From positions 868,001 to 932,000 of the forward strand of contig NZ_CANLMP010000002.1 of assembly GCF_947492405.1 (NCBI RefSeq): 64,000 nucleotides of DNA. Reading direction: 5' to 3'. Every line of letters begins with the position of its first letter. Position 1 is the first letter of the stretch. The notes below the pieces were generated by a model. The model worked only from the letters and a program-made list of their open reading frames with translations. It searched no databases and was not told the DNA's origin. Of the stretch, positions 17,122-25,686 are shown piece after piece. The stretch comes from an uncultured Aquimarina sp. GTDB lineage: Bacteria > Bacteroidota > Bacteroidia > Flavobacteriales > Flavobacteriaceae. A program made the position numbers and the translations under genes.

Positions 17122-18270
17122 TCAATTTTGTTTAAGTAATCGATTCCAGATCGTTTTTAAAAACTTTACTATTGGCATCGTCGACATAATCTTTAGATCT
17201 TCTAAAAATGATGTTTCTTCATCTAAAAACTTAAGGATCGTGGTTGTTTTATTTCTTCTGAATAACCTTGAAAATAGACTGGCTCCGTTTTGATTTTCTT
17301 TTGATAAAAGATCTAGTAACAACAAATCATAATACCAAAATTTAGTTCGCTTTTCAAACCTGGATAAGTCATTATTTCTCTTAAGAAACTTTACAAGTTT
17401 TCTTACCCTTTTCTCTGAGTTTTGAAATGTAAAACCGGTACTGGGTTTGGTCCATCCGCCAGCTGTTCCTATATGAATTATATTAGCAGAATTTTGTTTT
17501 CTAAATTCATAACAGGTCATTGGAATACAACCTTTTTCTTTTTCTGTAATTTGATATTCTTTGATTCCTTTGGACTCTAAATATGCTTTGATTTCTGTTT
17601 CGTATGCTGATTTAGAAAGAAGATCTTTAGAGAATAATGTGTATTCAAAGAGAGCCTCAGTTTCAGAAGTTGGCAAAAAATACATAAACCGTGTATTACC
17701 TTTCTGATCCACGGTAAAATCCATAAAAGTAGCTGTTTCTGTATCAAAAACAGGAGTTTCAGTTTTTATGAACCATCCTATAAAATGTTGATTTAATAGT
17801 GGATATTGTCGTTGTGTTTTATACGCGGAAGATAATAGAACACTATTGAAAACTTTATCTCCCAAGTATTTTTTTTGATCTGTTTCTACTTCTACTATCC
17901 TGCCTTCATCATTAAGACCAATTAACTTTTCTTGCACCAAAGTGACATTAGACTTTTCCTGCAAAAATGTAAAAACAAAATTGTAAAAATCCTTACTTCG
18001 AATCTGTTTGTAAGTATAAGGTGAAATATCTATTGTATCCGAAAAATCTGTACTGCCAAAGAAAATATGATTCCACTTTTTAGAAACTACAGTATCCCAC
18101 ACTCCTTCTTTTTTTTCCCAAAAACACCAGGTACGGTCATTTTGATTTTTTATTTCTTTATCAATTAAAAGTATCTGTTTTTGATCAAAAAAATCATCTG
18201 TCAACATATGATATACTAACATCAAACCTGATGCTCCTGTACCTGTAATGATGTAATCATATTTTTGCAT
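17122..18270 (-). CDS. crtY: Lycopene cyclase
   Basis: A 382-residue flavoprotein of the CrtY/CrtL lycopene beta-cyclase family. It has the N-terminal dinucleotide motif YDYIITGTGASGLML, the family's NDRTWCFWE motif (about 44-52), and the GTAGGWTKPSTGFTF segment near residue 270. It closes beta-ionone rings on lycopene-type ends. It is the last gene of a tightly packed minus-strand operon, directly abutting cruF. Paired with a C-1',2' hydratase, it may cyclise one end only, giving monocyclic carotenoids. Confidence 0.88.
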   Translation of the reverse strand: MQKYDYIITGTGASGLMLVYHMLTDDFFDQKQILLIDKEIKNQNDRTWCFWEKKEGVWDTVVSKKWNHIFFGSTDFSDTIDISPYTYKQIRSKDFYNFVFTFLQEKSNVTLVQEKLIGLNDEGRIVEVETDQKKYLGDKVFNSVLLSSAYKTQRQYPLLNQHFIGWFIKTETPVFDTETATFMDFTVDQKGNTRFMYFLPTSETEALFEYTLFSKDLLSKSAYETEIKAYLESKGIKEYQITEKEKGCIPMTCYEFRKQNSANIIHIGTAGGWTKPSTGFTFQNSEKRVRKLVKFLKRNNDLSRFEKRTKFWYYDLLLLDLLSKENQNGASLFSRLFRRNKTTTILKFLDEETSFLEDLKIMSTMPIVKFLKTIWNRLLKQN

Positions 18271-18897
18271 CTAAAAGAATAAAAACGTGGTGAAAAAGAT
18301 AAATATAGCTACGAAAGTATGAATGGATATCCCATAATGTAAGATTTTACAAATTTTTTGAAATAAAAGATGTGCTATAAATGCAGTGACCAACCACCCA
18401 ACATAATTTTGTAAAGGAACTATTCCATTCTTAAACTCCCAAAAATCAAATCTTGGGGCAGAAACTTCAATAATAACATCCAGTGCAACCATTAACACCG
18501 CTCCAATAAATGAAGAAAACACTAAATTATGATGTATTTTTTTTGAAATAGCCGAAGTACAATAAACTAATAGAGCCCAATTTACTCCTATAATCCAGGG
18601 AACTCCCAAGATTTTAAATCCTAAGTTTTCACCATATTGATAATTACCAAAAATCAATCCGTGATTCACCCCCAAATATTCCGTAATCATTCCAATACTA
18701 AAAGGAATTAGTAGACCTAAAATCAAAAATTTGCTGAATTTAGAGTTCCAAATAATAAGCACTAAATACAGTAATAAATTAAGAGGTGTTAACGGTAAAA
18801 ACCAATCATCATAACCGATAAGAATCCCTATAATTCCGGAAATGTTGAATAACCAAATTAGTATGATAGAAATAACTAACCTTCTTTCTGCACTCAT
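18271..18897 (-). CDS. cruF: CruF-like carotenoid 1,2-hydratase
   Basis: A 208-residue integral membrane protein with about six helices, of the carotenoid biosynthesis family that includes CruF and bisanhydrobacterioruberin hydratase. Conserved segments are NHGLIFGNYQYGENLG, GVPWIIGVNWALL, and ALDVIIEVSAPRFDFWEF. CruF adds water to the psi end of gamma-carotene or lycopene. It lies 3 bp after the upstream desaturase and abuts crtY, so the three genes are surely one transcript. Confidence 0.8.
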   Translation of the reverse strand: MSAERRLVISIILIWLFNISGIIGILIGYDDWFLPLTPLNLLLYLVLIIWNSKFSKFLILGLLIPFSIGMITEYLGVNHGLIFGNYQYGENLGFKILGVPWIIGVNWALLVYCTSAISKKIHHNLVFSSFIGAVLMVALDVIIEVSAPRFDFWEFKNGIVPLQNYVGWLVTAFIAHLLFQKICKILHYGISIHTFVAIFIFFTTFLFF

Positions 18898-18900
18898 GTT

Positions 18901-20382
18901 TTAGGGTTTAAAATCTTTCTGTATTAATTCGGAAACTATTTTTCCAGATAACAAGCACAATGGAATTCCCCCACCTGGATGAACACTGCCTCCGCAAAAA
19001 TAAAGGTTCTTAATACTTTTTGAAAAATTAGGATGTCGTAAAAAAGCAGCATACTTATTATTACTACTAGAACCATACAAGGAACCCTGATATGATTGAG
19101 TATTAGCCTCTATACTTCTTGGGTCTAAAATCTGTTCTGTTTCTATTAAATTTTCAATATTAGTGTTCAATAATCTTGACAACTTGTCTAGAATATTTTT
19201 TCTAGACTGATTAATAATCTCATCCCAATCTTGACCTTCATTACCAGGAACATTGATCATTACAAACCAATTTTCGCATCCTTTCGGAGCATCATTTGAT
19301 TCATTTTTGGATGTAATATTAATATAAACTGTCGGATCATTAAACACTTTTTTCTTTTCGAAAATATGCTGGAACTCTTCTTTATAGTTTTTTGAAAAAA
19401 AGATATTATGCAAATCCAGTTCAGGAAACTGTTTTTTTATCCCCCAATAAAAAATCAGCGCAGAACTTGATCTAGGTTGTTTCAATGTTTTATCTGGAGG
19501 TTTTTGGTCAGGAAGTAGTTTACGATAGGTTGGAACTACATCCATGTTTGATATTATGATATCGGCTTCCAAATATTTATTATTTATTATAACTCCTGTT
19601 GCTTTTTTCTTTTTTACAACAATTTGATCTACTTTGGATTCAAAATGAAAGGCGACACCAAGATCCAGTGCTAATTGATAAAGACTTTTGGTAATACTAT
19701 GCATTCCACCTTTTGGAAAAAAAGTTCCATAGTACTGTTCTAAATGAGGAATCATGGACATAATTCCAGGAGTTAGATAAGGAGAAGATCCATTATATGT
19801 AGCAAATCGATCAAAAAACTGAACCAATTTTGGATCTTTAAAACTATTACTATTAAGATGATGTAAATTAGTATTAATTCCTAAACTTCCTATTCTTGTA
19901 ATAGCCTTTATAGTATCAAAGGATAAGTATGTTGTTAATTTATGCAGTGATTTTTCAAGAAACAGAGAAGAAGTTAAATCATATTTAAGTTTACTATTTT
20001 TAAAATATCTAAGTACTTCTGTTTCCTCTACATTGAAAATCTTTCCTGCTTCATTTGCAAATTTTTTGGCATCGGCTAGAGCAGAAAACCTGGTTCCATC
20101 TTCATAAAAGTAATTGCAAACCACTTCTTTCTTAGAATATTCAAAATAATCTAAAACTTTTTTCTTAGAATTATCAAATAACTCAGTTACGAATTGCGGC
20201 ATCGTAAATAATGAAGGACCACAATCGAAACGATAGCCATCTGCATTGATTTCGGTTAATTTACCGCCTGGATAGGTATTGGTTTCATAAACCCGTACAT
20301 CAAAGTTTTGGTTTCGTAAACGAATTGCTGCCGCAAGCCCCGCAATACCAGATCCTATAATTATTACTTTCTTATTTGACAT
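18901..20382 (-). CDS. crtD: CrtI/CrtD-type carotenoid desaturase
   Basis: A 493-residue FAD-dependent desaturase. The N-terminus has the Rossmann motif KKVIIIGSGIAGLAAAIRL and the family's PGGKLTEINADGYRFDCGPSLFT, and the C-terminus has FCGGSVHPGGGIPLCLLSGK. The family includes phytoene desaturase CrtI and the 3',4'-desaturase CrtD. I favour CrtD because its operon partners are a CruF hydratase and a lycopene cyclase, the set used for myxol and saproxanthin type pigments in marine flavobacteria, and because no phytoene synthase is beside it. The CrtI reading cannot be excluded. It is the first gene of the operon. Confidence 0.75.
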   Translation of the reverse strand: MSNKKVIIIGSGIAGLAAAIRLRNQNFDVRVYETNTYPGGKLTEINADGYRFDCGPSLFTMPQFVTELFDNSKKKVLDYFEYSKKEVVCNYFYEDGTRFSALADAKKFANEAGKIFNVEETEVLRYFKNSKLKYDLTSSLFLEKSLHKLTTYLSFDTIKAITRIGSLGINTNLHHLNSNSFKDPKLVQFFDRFATYNGSSPYLTPGIMSMIPHLEQYYGTFFPKGGMHSITKSLYQLALDLGVAFHFESKVDQIVVKKKKATGVIINNKYLEADIIISNMDVVPTYRKLLPDQKPPDKTLKQPRSSSALIFYWGIKKQFPELDLHNIFFSKNYKEEFQHIFEKKKVFNDPTVYINITSKNESNDAPKGCENWFVMINVPGNEGQDWDEIINQSRKNILDKLSRLLNTNIENLIETEQILDPRSIEANTQSYQGSLYGSSSNNKYAAFLRHPNFSKSIKNLYFCGGSVHPGGGIPLCLLSGKIVSELIQKDFKP

Positions 20383-20507
20383 ATTCTGTGCGTAAAGATA
20401 TTAGTAAAAAACAGAAAGTGATTGTATTTTGAATAATTTGGCATGGTTTTTTATCTATCTTTAATTTTAAATATATCTAAATACAGTTTCTCAATAGATT
20501 TAAGAAT

Positions 20508-21026
20508 TTGAAAGATCAACAAATTAAAATAAGAGAATTAGAATTATCTGATAAATTACAGCTTGCAAGACTTGCTAATAATAAAAATATCTGGAATAAT
20601 TTAAGGGATTATATTCCAAATCCTTATCATGAAAATGATGCAGAATCTTTTATTAAATTTACAAAAACGCAAAATCCAAAACAAAGTTTTGGCATTGAAT
20701 TTAAAAACGAACTTTGTGGTGTAATAAGTTTAATAATACAAGAGGATGTTTATCGGAAATCTGCCGAAATAGGATATTGGATAGGCGAACCATATTGGGG
20801 AAATGGAATTGCAACAAAGGCTGTAGCTTTAATAACCAAATATGGATTTGAAAAATTAAATTTAATTAGAATTTTTTCAGGTATATTCGAGCATAATATC
20901 GCATCCATGAGAACATTAGAAAAAAACGGATATAGTAAAGAAGGAATATTCCAAAAAGCTGTTGTTAAGAATGGTAGAATTCTAGACGAACATAGATATT
21001 TTATAATAAATAAAAATCAAGAATAA
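20508..21026 (+). CDS. GNAT acetyltransferase (RimJ/RimL type)
   Basis: A 172-residue N-acetyltransferase. It shows the GNAT beta-4/acetyl-CoA region (EIGYWIGEPYWGNGIATKAV, the RimJ/L version of the R/Q-x-x-G-x-G/A loop) and the later NIASMRTLEKNGYSKEG motif. Relatives acetylate protein N-termini, aminoglycosides or small amines, and the substrate here is unknown. The start is a TTG at 20508: the reading frame has no upstream ATG, and the first domain strand (IKIRELELSD) begins just after it. It is 18 bp ahead of a small secreted protein gene. Confidence 0.85.
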   Translation: MKDQQIKIRELELSDKLQLARLANNKNIWNNLRDYIPNPYHENDAESFIKFTKTQNPKQSFGIEFKNELCGVISLIIQEDVYRKSAEIGYWIGEPYWGNGIATKAVALITKYGFEKLNLIRIFSGIFEHNIASMRTLEKNGYSKEGIFQKAVVKNGRILDEHRYFIINKNQE

Positions 21027-21044
21027 AATAAACACTTAATTATA

Positions 21045-21461
21045 ATGAAACGATTCATCTATTTACTTTTAGTTTTTAGTCCTTTTTTTATAAAAGCTCA
21101 AAACACTACAAAAAAGGTAAAACCTCCTAAAATAATTACTAAGTTAAAAATTGGTAAGAAAGCTGATTTTGACACTAAAAGTATACAATTTGTTAAAGTA
21201 ATCGAAGATTCGCGTTGCCCAACATATGTCACTTGCGTATGGGAAGGACAAGCAAAAGTCTTAATTGGAGTATACGAGAATGATACTCTTCTAGAACAAA
21301 GACAAATCATTATTGGAGCCAAAGGAAGCACTCCTGACAACAACAAAGAAATCCTAAAATCAGGAGATAAAACTATTTATGGGTATAACCTAAGTCCACA
21401 TCCATCTGGTGATCAAAAAACAGATCCTTCAGATTACTATTTGGAGATGGTTGTTAAATAG
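21045..21461 (+). CDS. Small secreted protein with a Cys-pair motif
   Basis: A 138-residue protein with a signal peptide (MKRFIYLLLVFSPFFIKAQ). The mature part is a short beta-rich domain containing FVKVIEDSRCPTYVTCVWEG. The R-C-P-x4-C-x-W-x-G pattern occurs in many small bacterial envelope proteins of unknown role, and the two Cys probably form a disulfide. It ends DYYLEMVVK, a typical last beta strand. It lies 18 bp after the GNAT gene and is probably co-transcribed. Confidence 0.65.
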   Translation: MKRFIYLLLVFSPFFIKAQNTTKKVKPPKIITKLKIGKKADFDTKSIQFVKVIEDSRCPTYVTCVWEGQAKVLIGVYENDTLLEQRQIIIGAKGSTPDNNKEILKSGDKTIYGYNLSPHPSGDQKTDPSDYYLEMVVK

Positions 21462-21669
21462 ATAATAATTGTCAAATATTACTTTAAGTAATTATATTTT
21501 ATCACGACCTTATTAACTAAATCACCTATTCCAATAATTCTAAAAAAATCAAAATAAGATTTTTCGTAATATATAAGTTGGATTCCTTTTTTCAATGGTA
21601 TTAATTTAACCAATTATTTTAAATGCGTTTTTCAAACTTTTTAAAATAGGGTTTCATTAACTTTACGGG

Positions 21670-22593
21670 ATGATTTCTAATAAAGCCAAAGCTCATATTG
21701 CATTACTAAGTGTTAATATGATTTATGGAGCCAATTATCTTATAGCAAAAGGATTAATGCCCGACAAAATAGGGGCTTCTGCTCTGGTTTTCCTTAGAAT
21801 TAGTGGAGCTGGACTCCTGTTCTTTATACTAAAGCTTTTTATCAAAGAACAAGTCCAAAAAAAAGATATACCCAGGTTACTACTATGTGGTTTATTGGGT
21901 GTTGCTACAAATCAATTCTTCTCTATGAATGGATTGAGTTTGACTTCTCCTGTAGATGCGGCAATTATTGTTACCGCGATGCCCATATTTACCGTCATTA
22001 TTAGTTACTTTCTATTAAAAGAACCGTTAACACTACCACGGATAATCGGTATCTGTATTGGTGGAGGCGGTGCCGTTCTGCTCATTTATCTAGGCAACTC
22101 CGGTTTAGGTACAGGATCTTTAAAAGGAAATCTATTTATTGGGATTAATGCATTGGCATTTGCTTTCTACTTGGTTCTTGTAAAACCACTAATGGTAAAA
22201 TATAAACCTATCACTGTTATTATTTGGACTTTTTTCTTTGGTTTTATCTTCATGTTTCCTTTTTGTATTGGTCAATTACTGGATACAGATTTTGGGTCCT
22301 ACGAAACTTCTAATTGGATATCCTTATTTTATGTAATTGTCGGCCCTACATTTTTAGCATACTTATTAAATATGTTTGCCCTACAATTTGTAAAACCTAC
22401 GGTTTCCAGTAGTTATATATATGTTCAACCTGCTGTGGCAATGCTATTAGTGGCTGGTATAGCATATTTCGTAGTTAATAGTGAGTATAAAGGAGACATT
22501 ACTGTCGCAAAACTATTATGCTGTGTTTTAATTTTTGTTGGCGTATATTTAATTAGTAGTAATGGCTCCTTAAAATGGTTCAAAAGGAAATAG
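21670..22593 (+). CDS. EamA-family (DMT) transporter
   Basis: A 307-residue inner-membrane protein with two EamA repeats and about ten hydrophobic helices. Recognisable DMT segments are the first-helix NMIYGANYLIAKG, TSPVDAAIIVTAMPIFTVII in the first repeat, and SSYIYVQPAVAMLLVAGI in the second. Members export or import amino acids, nucleosides or other metabolites, and the substrate cannot be read from sequence. It is a single gene convergent with the small membrane gene of the feo cluster; the stops are one base apart. Confidence 0.88.
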   Translation: MISNKAKAHIALLSVNMIYGANYLIAKGLMPDKIGASALVFLRISGAGLLFFILKLFIKEQVQKKDIPRLLLCGLLGVATNQFFSMNGLSLTSPVDAAIIVTAMPIFTVIISYFLLKEPLTLPRIIGICIGGGGAVLLIYLGNSGLGTGSLKGNLFIGINALAFAFYLVLVKPLMVKYKPITVIIWTFFFGFIFMFPFCIGQLLDTDFGSYETSNWISLFYVIVGPTFLAYLLNMFALQFVKPTVSSSYIYVQPAVAMLLVAGIAYFVVNSEYKGDITVAKLLCCVLIFVGVYLISSNGSLKWFKRK

Positions 22594-22594
22594 A

Positions 22595-22816
22595 TTACCT
22601 TTTAGCAAAATGCTTTACCAATAAAATTATCGGAATTACAATTCCAATCGCCAAAACGGCATATAGAATTCCCATATTTAGAATGAAATATATAAAGATA
22701 AATGACAGAAGCAATAATAGTAGAAAAAACAACCCTCCTTTAAGATCAGAAACAAACTGTTTTTTGTTAGCCTTATAATCAAAATAGTATGCTATCAAAA
22801 TAATTATGGTCGTCAT
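22595..22816 (-). CDS. Small two-helix membrane protein in the feo cluster
   Basis: A 73-residue protein with a short hydrophobic N-terminus, a Lys-rich segment (FDYKANKKQFVSDLKGG) and two long hydrophobic helices in the C-terminal half (FFLLLLLLSFIFIYFIL and MGILYAVLAIGIVIPIILLV). It starts 7 bp after the stop of the FeoB-associated Cys-rich protein and is on the same strand, so it is probably the last gene of the ferrous-iron operon. I do not recognise a family. Confidence 0.55.
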   Translation of the reverse strand: MTTIIILIAYYFDYKANKKQFVSDLKGGLFFLLLLLLSFIFIYFILNMGILYAVLAIGIVIPIILLVKHFAKR

Positions 22817-22823
22817 AATTCAA

Positions 22824-22976
22824 TTAGTGACAACCACAACCGCCTTTACCACAAGCACCCGGTGTTTTTTTATTTACAGAAGAGACCTGAGGCTTCCAAA
22901 AGAATTTTTTGATCAAAAATCCTATTGCTATTGCAAATACAATAAGTACTAATATGTTTTGGATAAGAATATTCAT
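22824..22976 (-). CDS. FeoB-associated Cys-rich membrane protein
   Basis: A 50-residue protein with one N-terminal membrane helix (NILIQNILVLIVFAIAIGFL), a basic stretch and a Cys/Gly-rich tail ending CGKGGCGCH. This is the pattern of small FeoB-associated Cys-rich proteins, whose tail may bind iron. It lies 40 bp downstream of feoB on the same strand. Confidence 0.8.
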   Translation of the reverse strand: MNILIQNILVLIVFAIAIGFLIKKFFWKPQVSSVNKKTPGACGKGGCGCH

Positions 22977-23016
22977 ATTTAATCAGTCGAATAAAGATAC
23001 AAAAACTAATACACTT

Positions 23017-25113
23017 TTATTTTAAAACTTGATATGCTACTAGTGCCACGCTATATGCTAAGATACTCATAAATATAAGTTGTACCATCGGCCATTTCCA
23101 ACTATTTGTTTCTCGTTTCACAATAGCTAAAGTACTCATACACTGCATCGCAAAAGCGTAAAACAACAATAAAGAAATTCCGCTAGCCAGATTAAACAGA
23201 GGCATTCCTGTTACTGGATTTACTTCAGCAGCCATTCTGTTTTTTATAGTTTCTTCTTCATCACTACCCACACTGTAAATTGTCGCCAATGTTCCCACAA
23301 AAACTTCTCTGGCAGCAAAAGAGCTAATAATTCCGATTCCAATTTTCCAGTCATACCCAAGAGGAGCCACAACTGGTTCTATAGCCTTACCTGCATAGCC
23401 AATAAATGAATATTCTAATTTATAAGATGCTGTTTTTTGATCCAATTCTTCTTGTGAAAAATCTGGATACTTTAAGGACATTATTTCTTCTGCATTATTA
23501 AAGTTTTCATTGGGACCAAAACTTGCTAAAACCCATAAAACTATGGAGATTGCTAAAATTATTTTTCCTGCTCCAAAAACAAATGCTTTTGTTTTTTCGA
23601 CCACATTAATAATTACATTTTTAAATAAAGGTATTTTATATCCTGGCATCTCAATAACAAAATAGTTTTTGCTTTTGATCTTAAGCATTTTATTCAATAA
23701 CCAAGCAGACCCAACGGCTGCTCCAAAACCAATAAAATACAATAACATTAGTGTTAGGCTTTGATAACTAAATATCCAGCCTACTTTCTCATCAGGAATA
23801 ACTAATGTGATAATTATTAAATATACGGGTAGTCTAGCAGAACAGGTAGTAAATGGAACGACCAAAATCGTGATAAGGCGTTCTTTCCAGTTCTCAATAT
23901 TTCGGGTAGCCATAACTGCAGGAATTGCACAGGCAGTCCCCGAAACTAAAGGAACCACGCTTTTTCCGCTTAATCCAAATTTTCGCATTACCCTATCCAT
24001 GAGGAAAACCACGCGACTCATATACCCACTTTCTTCCAAAATGGAGATAAAAAGAAACAAAAATGCTATTTGCGGAATAAAAATTACGATTCCTCCTAAT
24101 CCTGGTATGATACCTTCTGTGATTAAATCTACAAACGGTCCAGATGGCAATGTTGATTTAGCAGCTTCGCTTAACCAGGCAAATCCTTCATCAATTAAAT
24201 CCATTGGATACGAAGACCAGTCATAAATAGCCTGAAAGATTAGTAGCAATATGGCAAAGAAGATAAAATACCCCCAGAATTTATGAGTTAACACTCTATC
24301 CAACCTAGCACGCATTCCTGTTGCTGCCTTTTCATCAACGACTAGACCTTTTTTAAGAACTCCATTAATAAATTGATACCTTTTAATAGTCTCTTTTTGT
24401 TGAAATCGCTTCAGTTCACTCTCTGATTTAATCTCAAAATCCGGCGCTATTGAAGGTTCCTTCTTGTCAACTGTTCTAAAGTTCACATCTTGTGTAATAA
24501 CCAACCAAAGCTTATAAAGAGATTGATTTGGAAAAGCTTTTTTAAGTCTTTCAAAATATTCTGGTGCAAAGGTTAATGCATCAACACATGGTTTAGTTGG
24601 TAGCGATGTATACGAGAGTATCAGTTTTTTAAGCTCATCTATCCCTTGGTTTTTTCTTGCACTCACCAAGGCTATTTTAGTATTTAATTCTTTTTCGAGT
24701 AGCGGAATGTCTAATGAAATACCCTTTCTATCCATACGGTCCGCCATATTGATGACTAAAATCGTAGGGATTTCTAAATCTTTTATTTGTGTAAAAAGCA
24801 GTAAATTTCTTTTCAGATTTTCTACATCACTTACCACAACAGCTACATCCGGAAAATCTTTGTCTTTTTTGTTGAGAAGGATTTCTATAACTACATTTTC
24901 ATCTAATGAGGATGCATTTAAACTGTAAGTACCTGGCAAATCTAATATATGAGCTTTTACTCCACGCGGTAGTTTACAGACACCTTCTTTCTTTTCTACT
25001 GTAATTCCAGGATAATTGCCGACTTGTTGGTTTAAGCCAGTAAGCAAATTAAAAACGGAGGTTTTACCTGTATTCGGGTTCCCGATTAGAGAAACTTTAA
25101 TCTGCTTGGCCAT
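23017..25113 (-). CDS. feoB: Ferrous iron transport protein B
   Basis: A 698-residue inner-membrane Fe(II) transporter. The N-terminal G domain shows the P-loop GNPNTGKTS (about 11-19), the G3 motif DLPGTYSL and the G4 motif NMAD. The cytosolic helical spacer follows, then two Gate/Nucleoside-recognition membrane regions (ILEESGYMSRVVFLMDRVMRKFGLSG, and SFAAREVFVGTLATIYSVG). Length is normal. It follows feoA by 14 bp and is followed by the Cys-rich FeoB partner. Iron-dependent regulation is likely, but I see no clear operator. Confidence 0.95.
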   Translation of the reverse strand: MAKQIKVSLIGNPNTGKTSVFNLLTGLNQQVGNYPGITVEKKEGVCKLPRGVKAHILDLPGTYSLNASSLDENVVIEILLNKKDKDFPDVAVVVSDVENLKRNLLLFTQIKDLEIPTILVINMADRMDRKGISLDIPLLEKELNTKIALVSARKNQGIDELKKLILSYTSLPTKPCVDALTFAPEYFERLKKAFPNQSLYKLWLVITQDVNFRTVDKKEPSIAPDFEIKSESELKRFQQKETIKRYQFINGVLKKGLVVDEKAATGMRARLDRVLTHKFWGYFIFFAILLLIFQAIYDWSSYPMDLIDEGFAWLSEAAKSTLPSGPFVDLITEGIIPGLGGIVIFIPQIAFLFLFISILEESGYMSRVVFLMDRVMRKFGLSGKSVVPLVSGTACAIPAVMATRNIENWKERLITILVVPFTTCSARLPVYLIIITLVIPDEKVGWIFSYQSLTLMLLYFIGFGAAVGSAWLLNKMLKIKSKNYFVIEMPGYKIPLFKNVIINVVEKTKAFVFGAGKIILAISIVLWVLASFGPNENFNNAEEIMSLKYPDFSQEELDQKTASYKLEYSFIGYAGKAIEPVVAPLGYDWKIGIGIISSFAAREVFVGTLATIYSVGSDEEETIKNRMAAEVNPVTGMPLFNLASGISLLLFYAFAMQCMSTLAIVKRETNSWKWPMVQLIFMSILAYSVALVAYQVLK

Positions 25114-25127
25114 AAAAAGTAATACTA

Positions 25128-25355
25128 TTAAATAATTTCAATCTCAATCTGTGAAGCAATTTCTTTACGTATGGCAAGATGACTGCCATTAATGGTAAGG
25201 TACATGGGGCATTGAAAAGGTGCAGTCTGTAATAACTGTACTTCATTACCTGGTAGACATCCCATTTCTAACAACTTAAGAGGGATCGAATCCGAAGTAA
25301 TCTCTTTAATCAATGCACGCTGCCCTCTTTTGAGATTTGCAATAGTTATTTTCAA
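25128..25355 (-). CDS. feoA: FeoA SH3-like domain protein
   Basis: A FeoA-type cytosolic partner of FeoB, with the core L-K-R-G-Q-R-A-L-I-K-E-I and the LLEMGCLPGNEVQLLQ and AIRKEIASQIEIE segments of the SH3-like fold. The frame is open back to 25442, which would give 104 residues. I place the start at the TTG at 25355, giving the usual 75 residues and beginning LKITIANLKRGQ; the longer N-terminus has no family similarity. It is the first gene of the feo operon. Confidence 0.85.
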   Translation of the reverse strand: MKITIANLKRGQRALIKEITSDSIPLKLLEMGCLPGNEVQLLQTAPFQCPMYLTINGSHLAIRKEIASQIEIEII

Positions 25356-25686
25356 GTGCTTATTTAGATTAATTTTAAACAAGGCAAAAGTAGTGGAAAA
25401 ATCTGTATTGAAAAAGCTATCACACGGAAAAACCAGTAACAAAAAGTTAAAAAAGAAAATGTTACTTTCCTCTTTTTCTTATTACATATATTAAAAACTA
25501 CAGTTTTTAACCCCGTCGATACTAAGTTAAATCCCCCAAAATCCGTCCGAAATCTTTGAATTTCAAAATTTTCGGATATCGACCAATACTTTCACCTGTA
25601 ATTTCATCATATCTAAATTTAGAGAAAGGCGGAAACTGAAAAGCCATAAACAGAGTAAGTACAGCAACTCATAAAACCTTACAATA

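Noticed and set aside
22575..22778. A 67-codon plus-strand frame at the end of the EamA gene
   Set aside because: It overlaps the minus-strand small membrane protein of the feo cluster, which has the more protein-like hydrophobic pattern and operon spacing.
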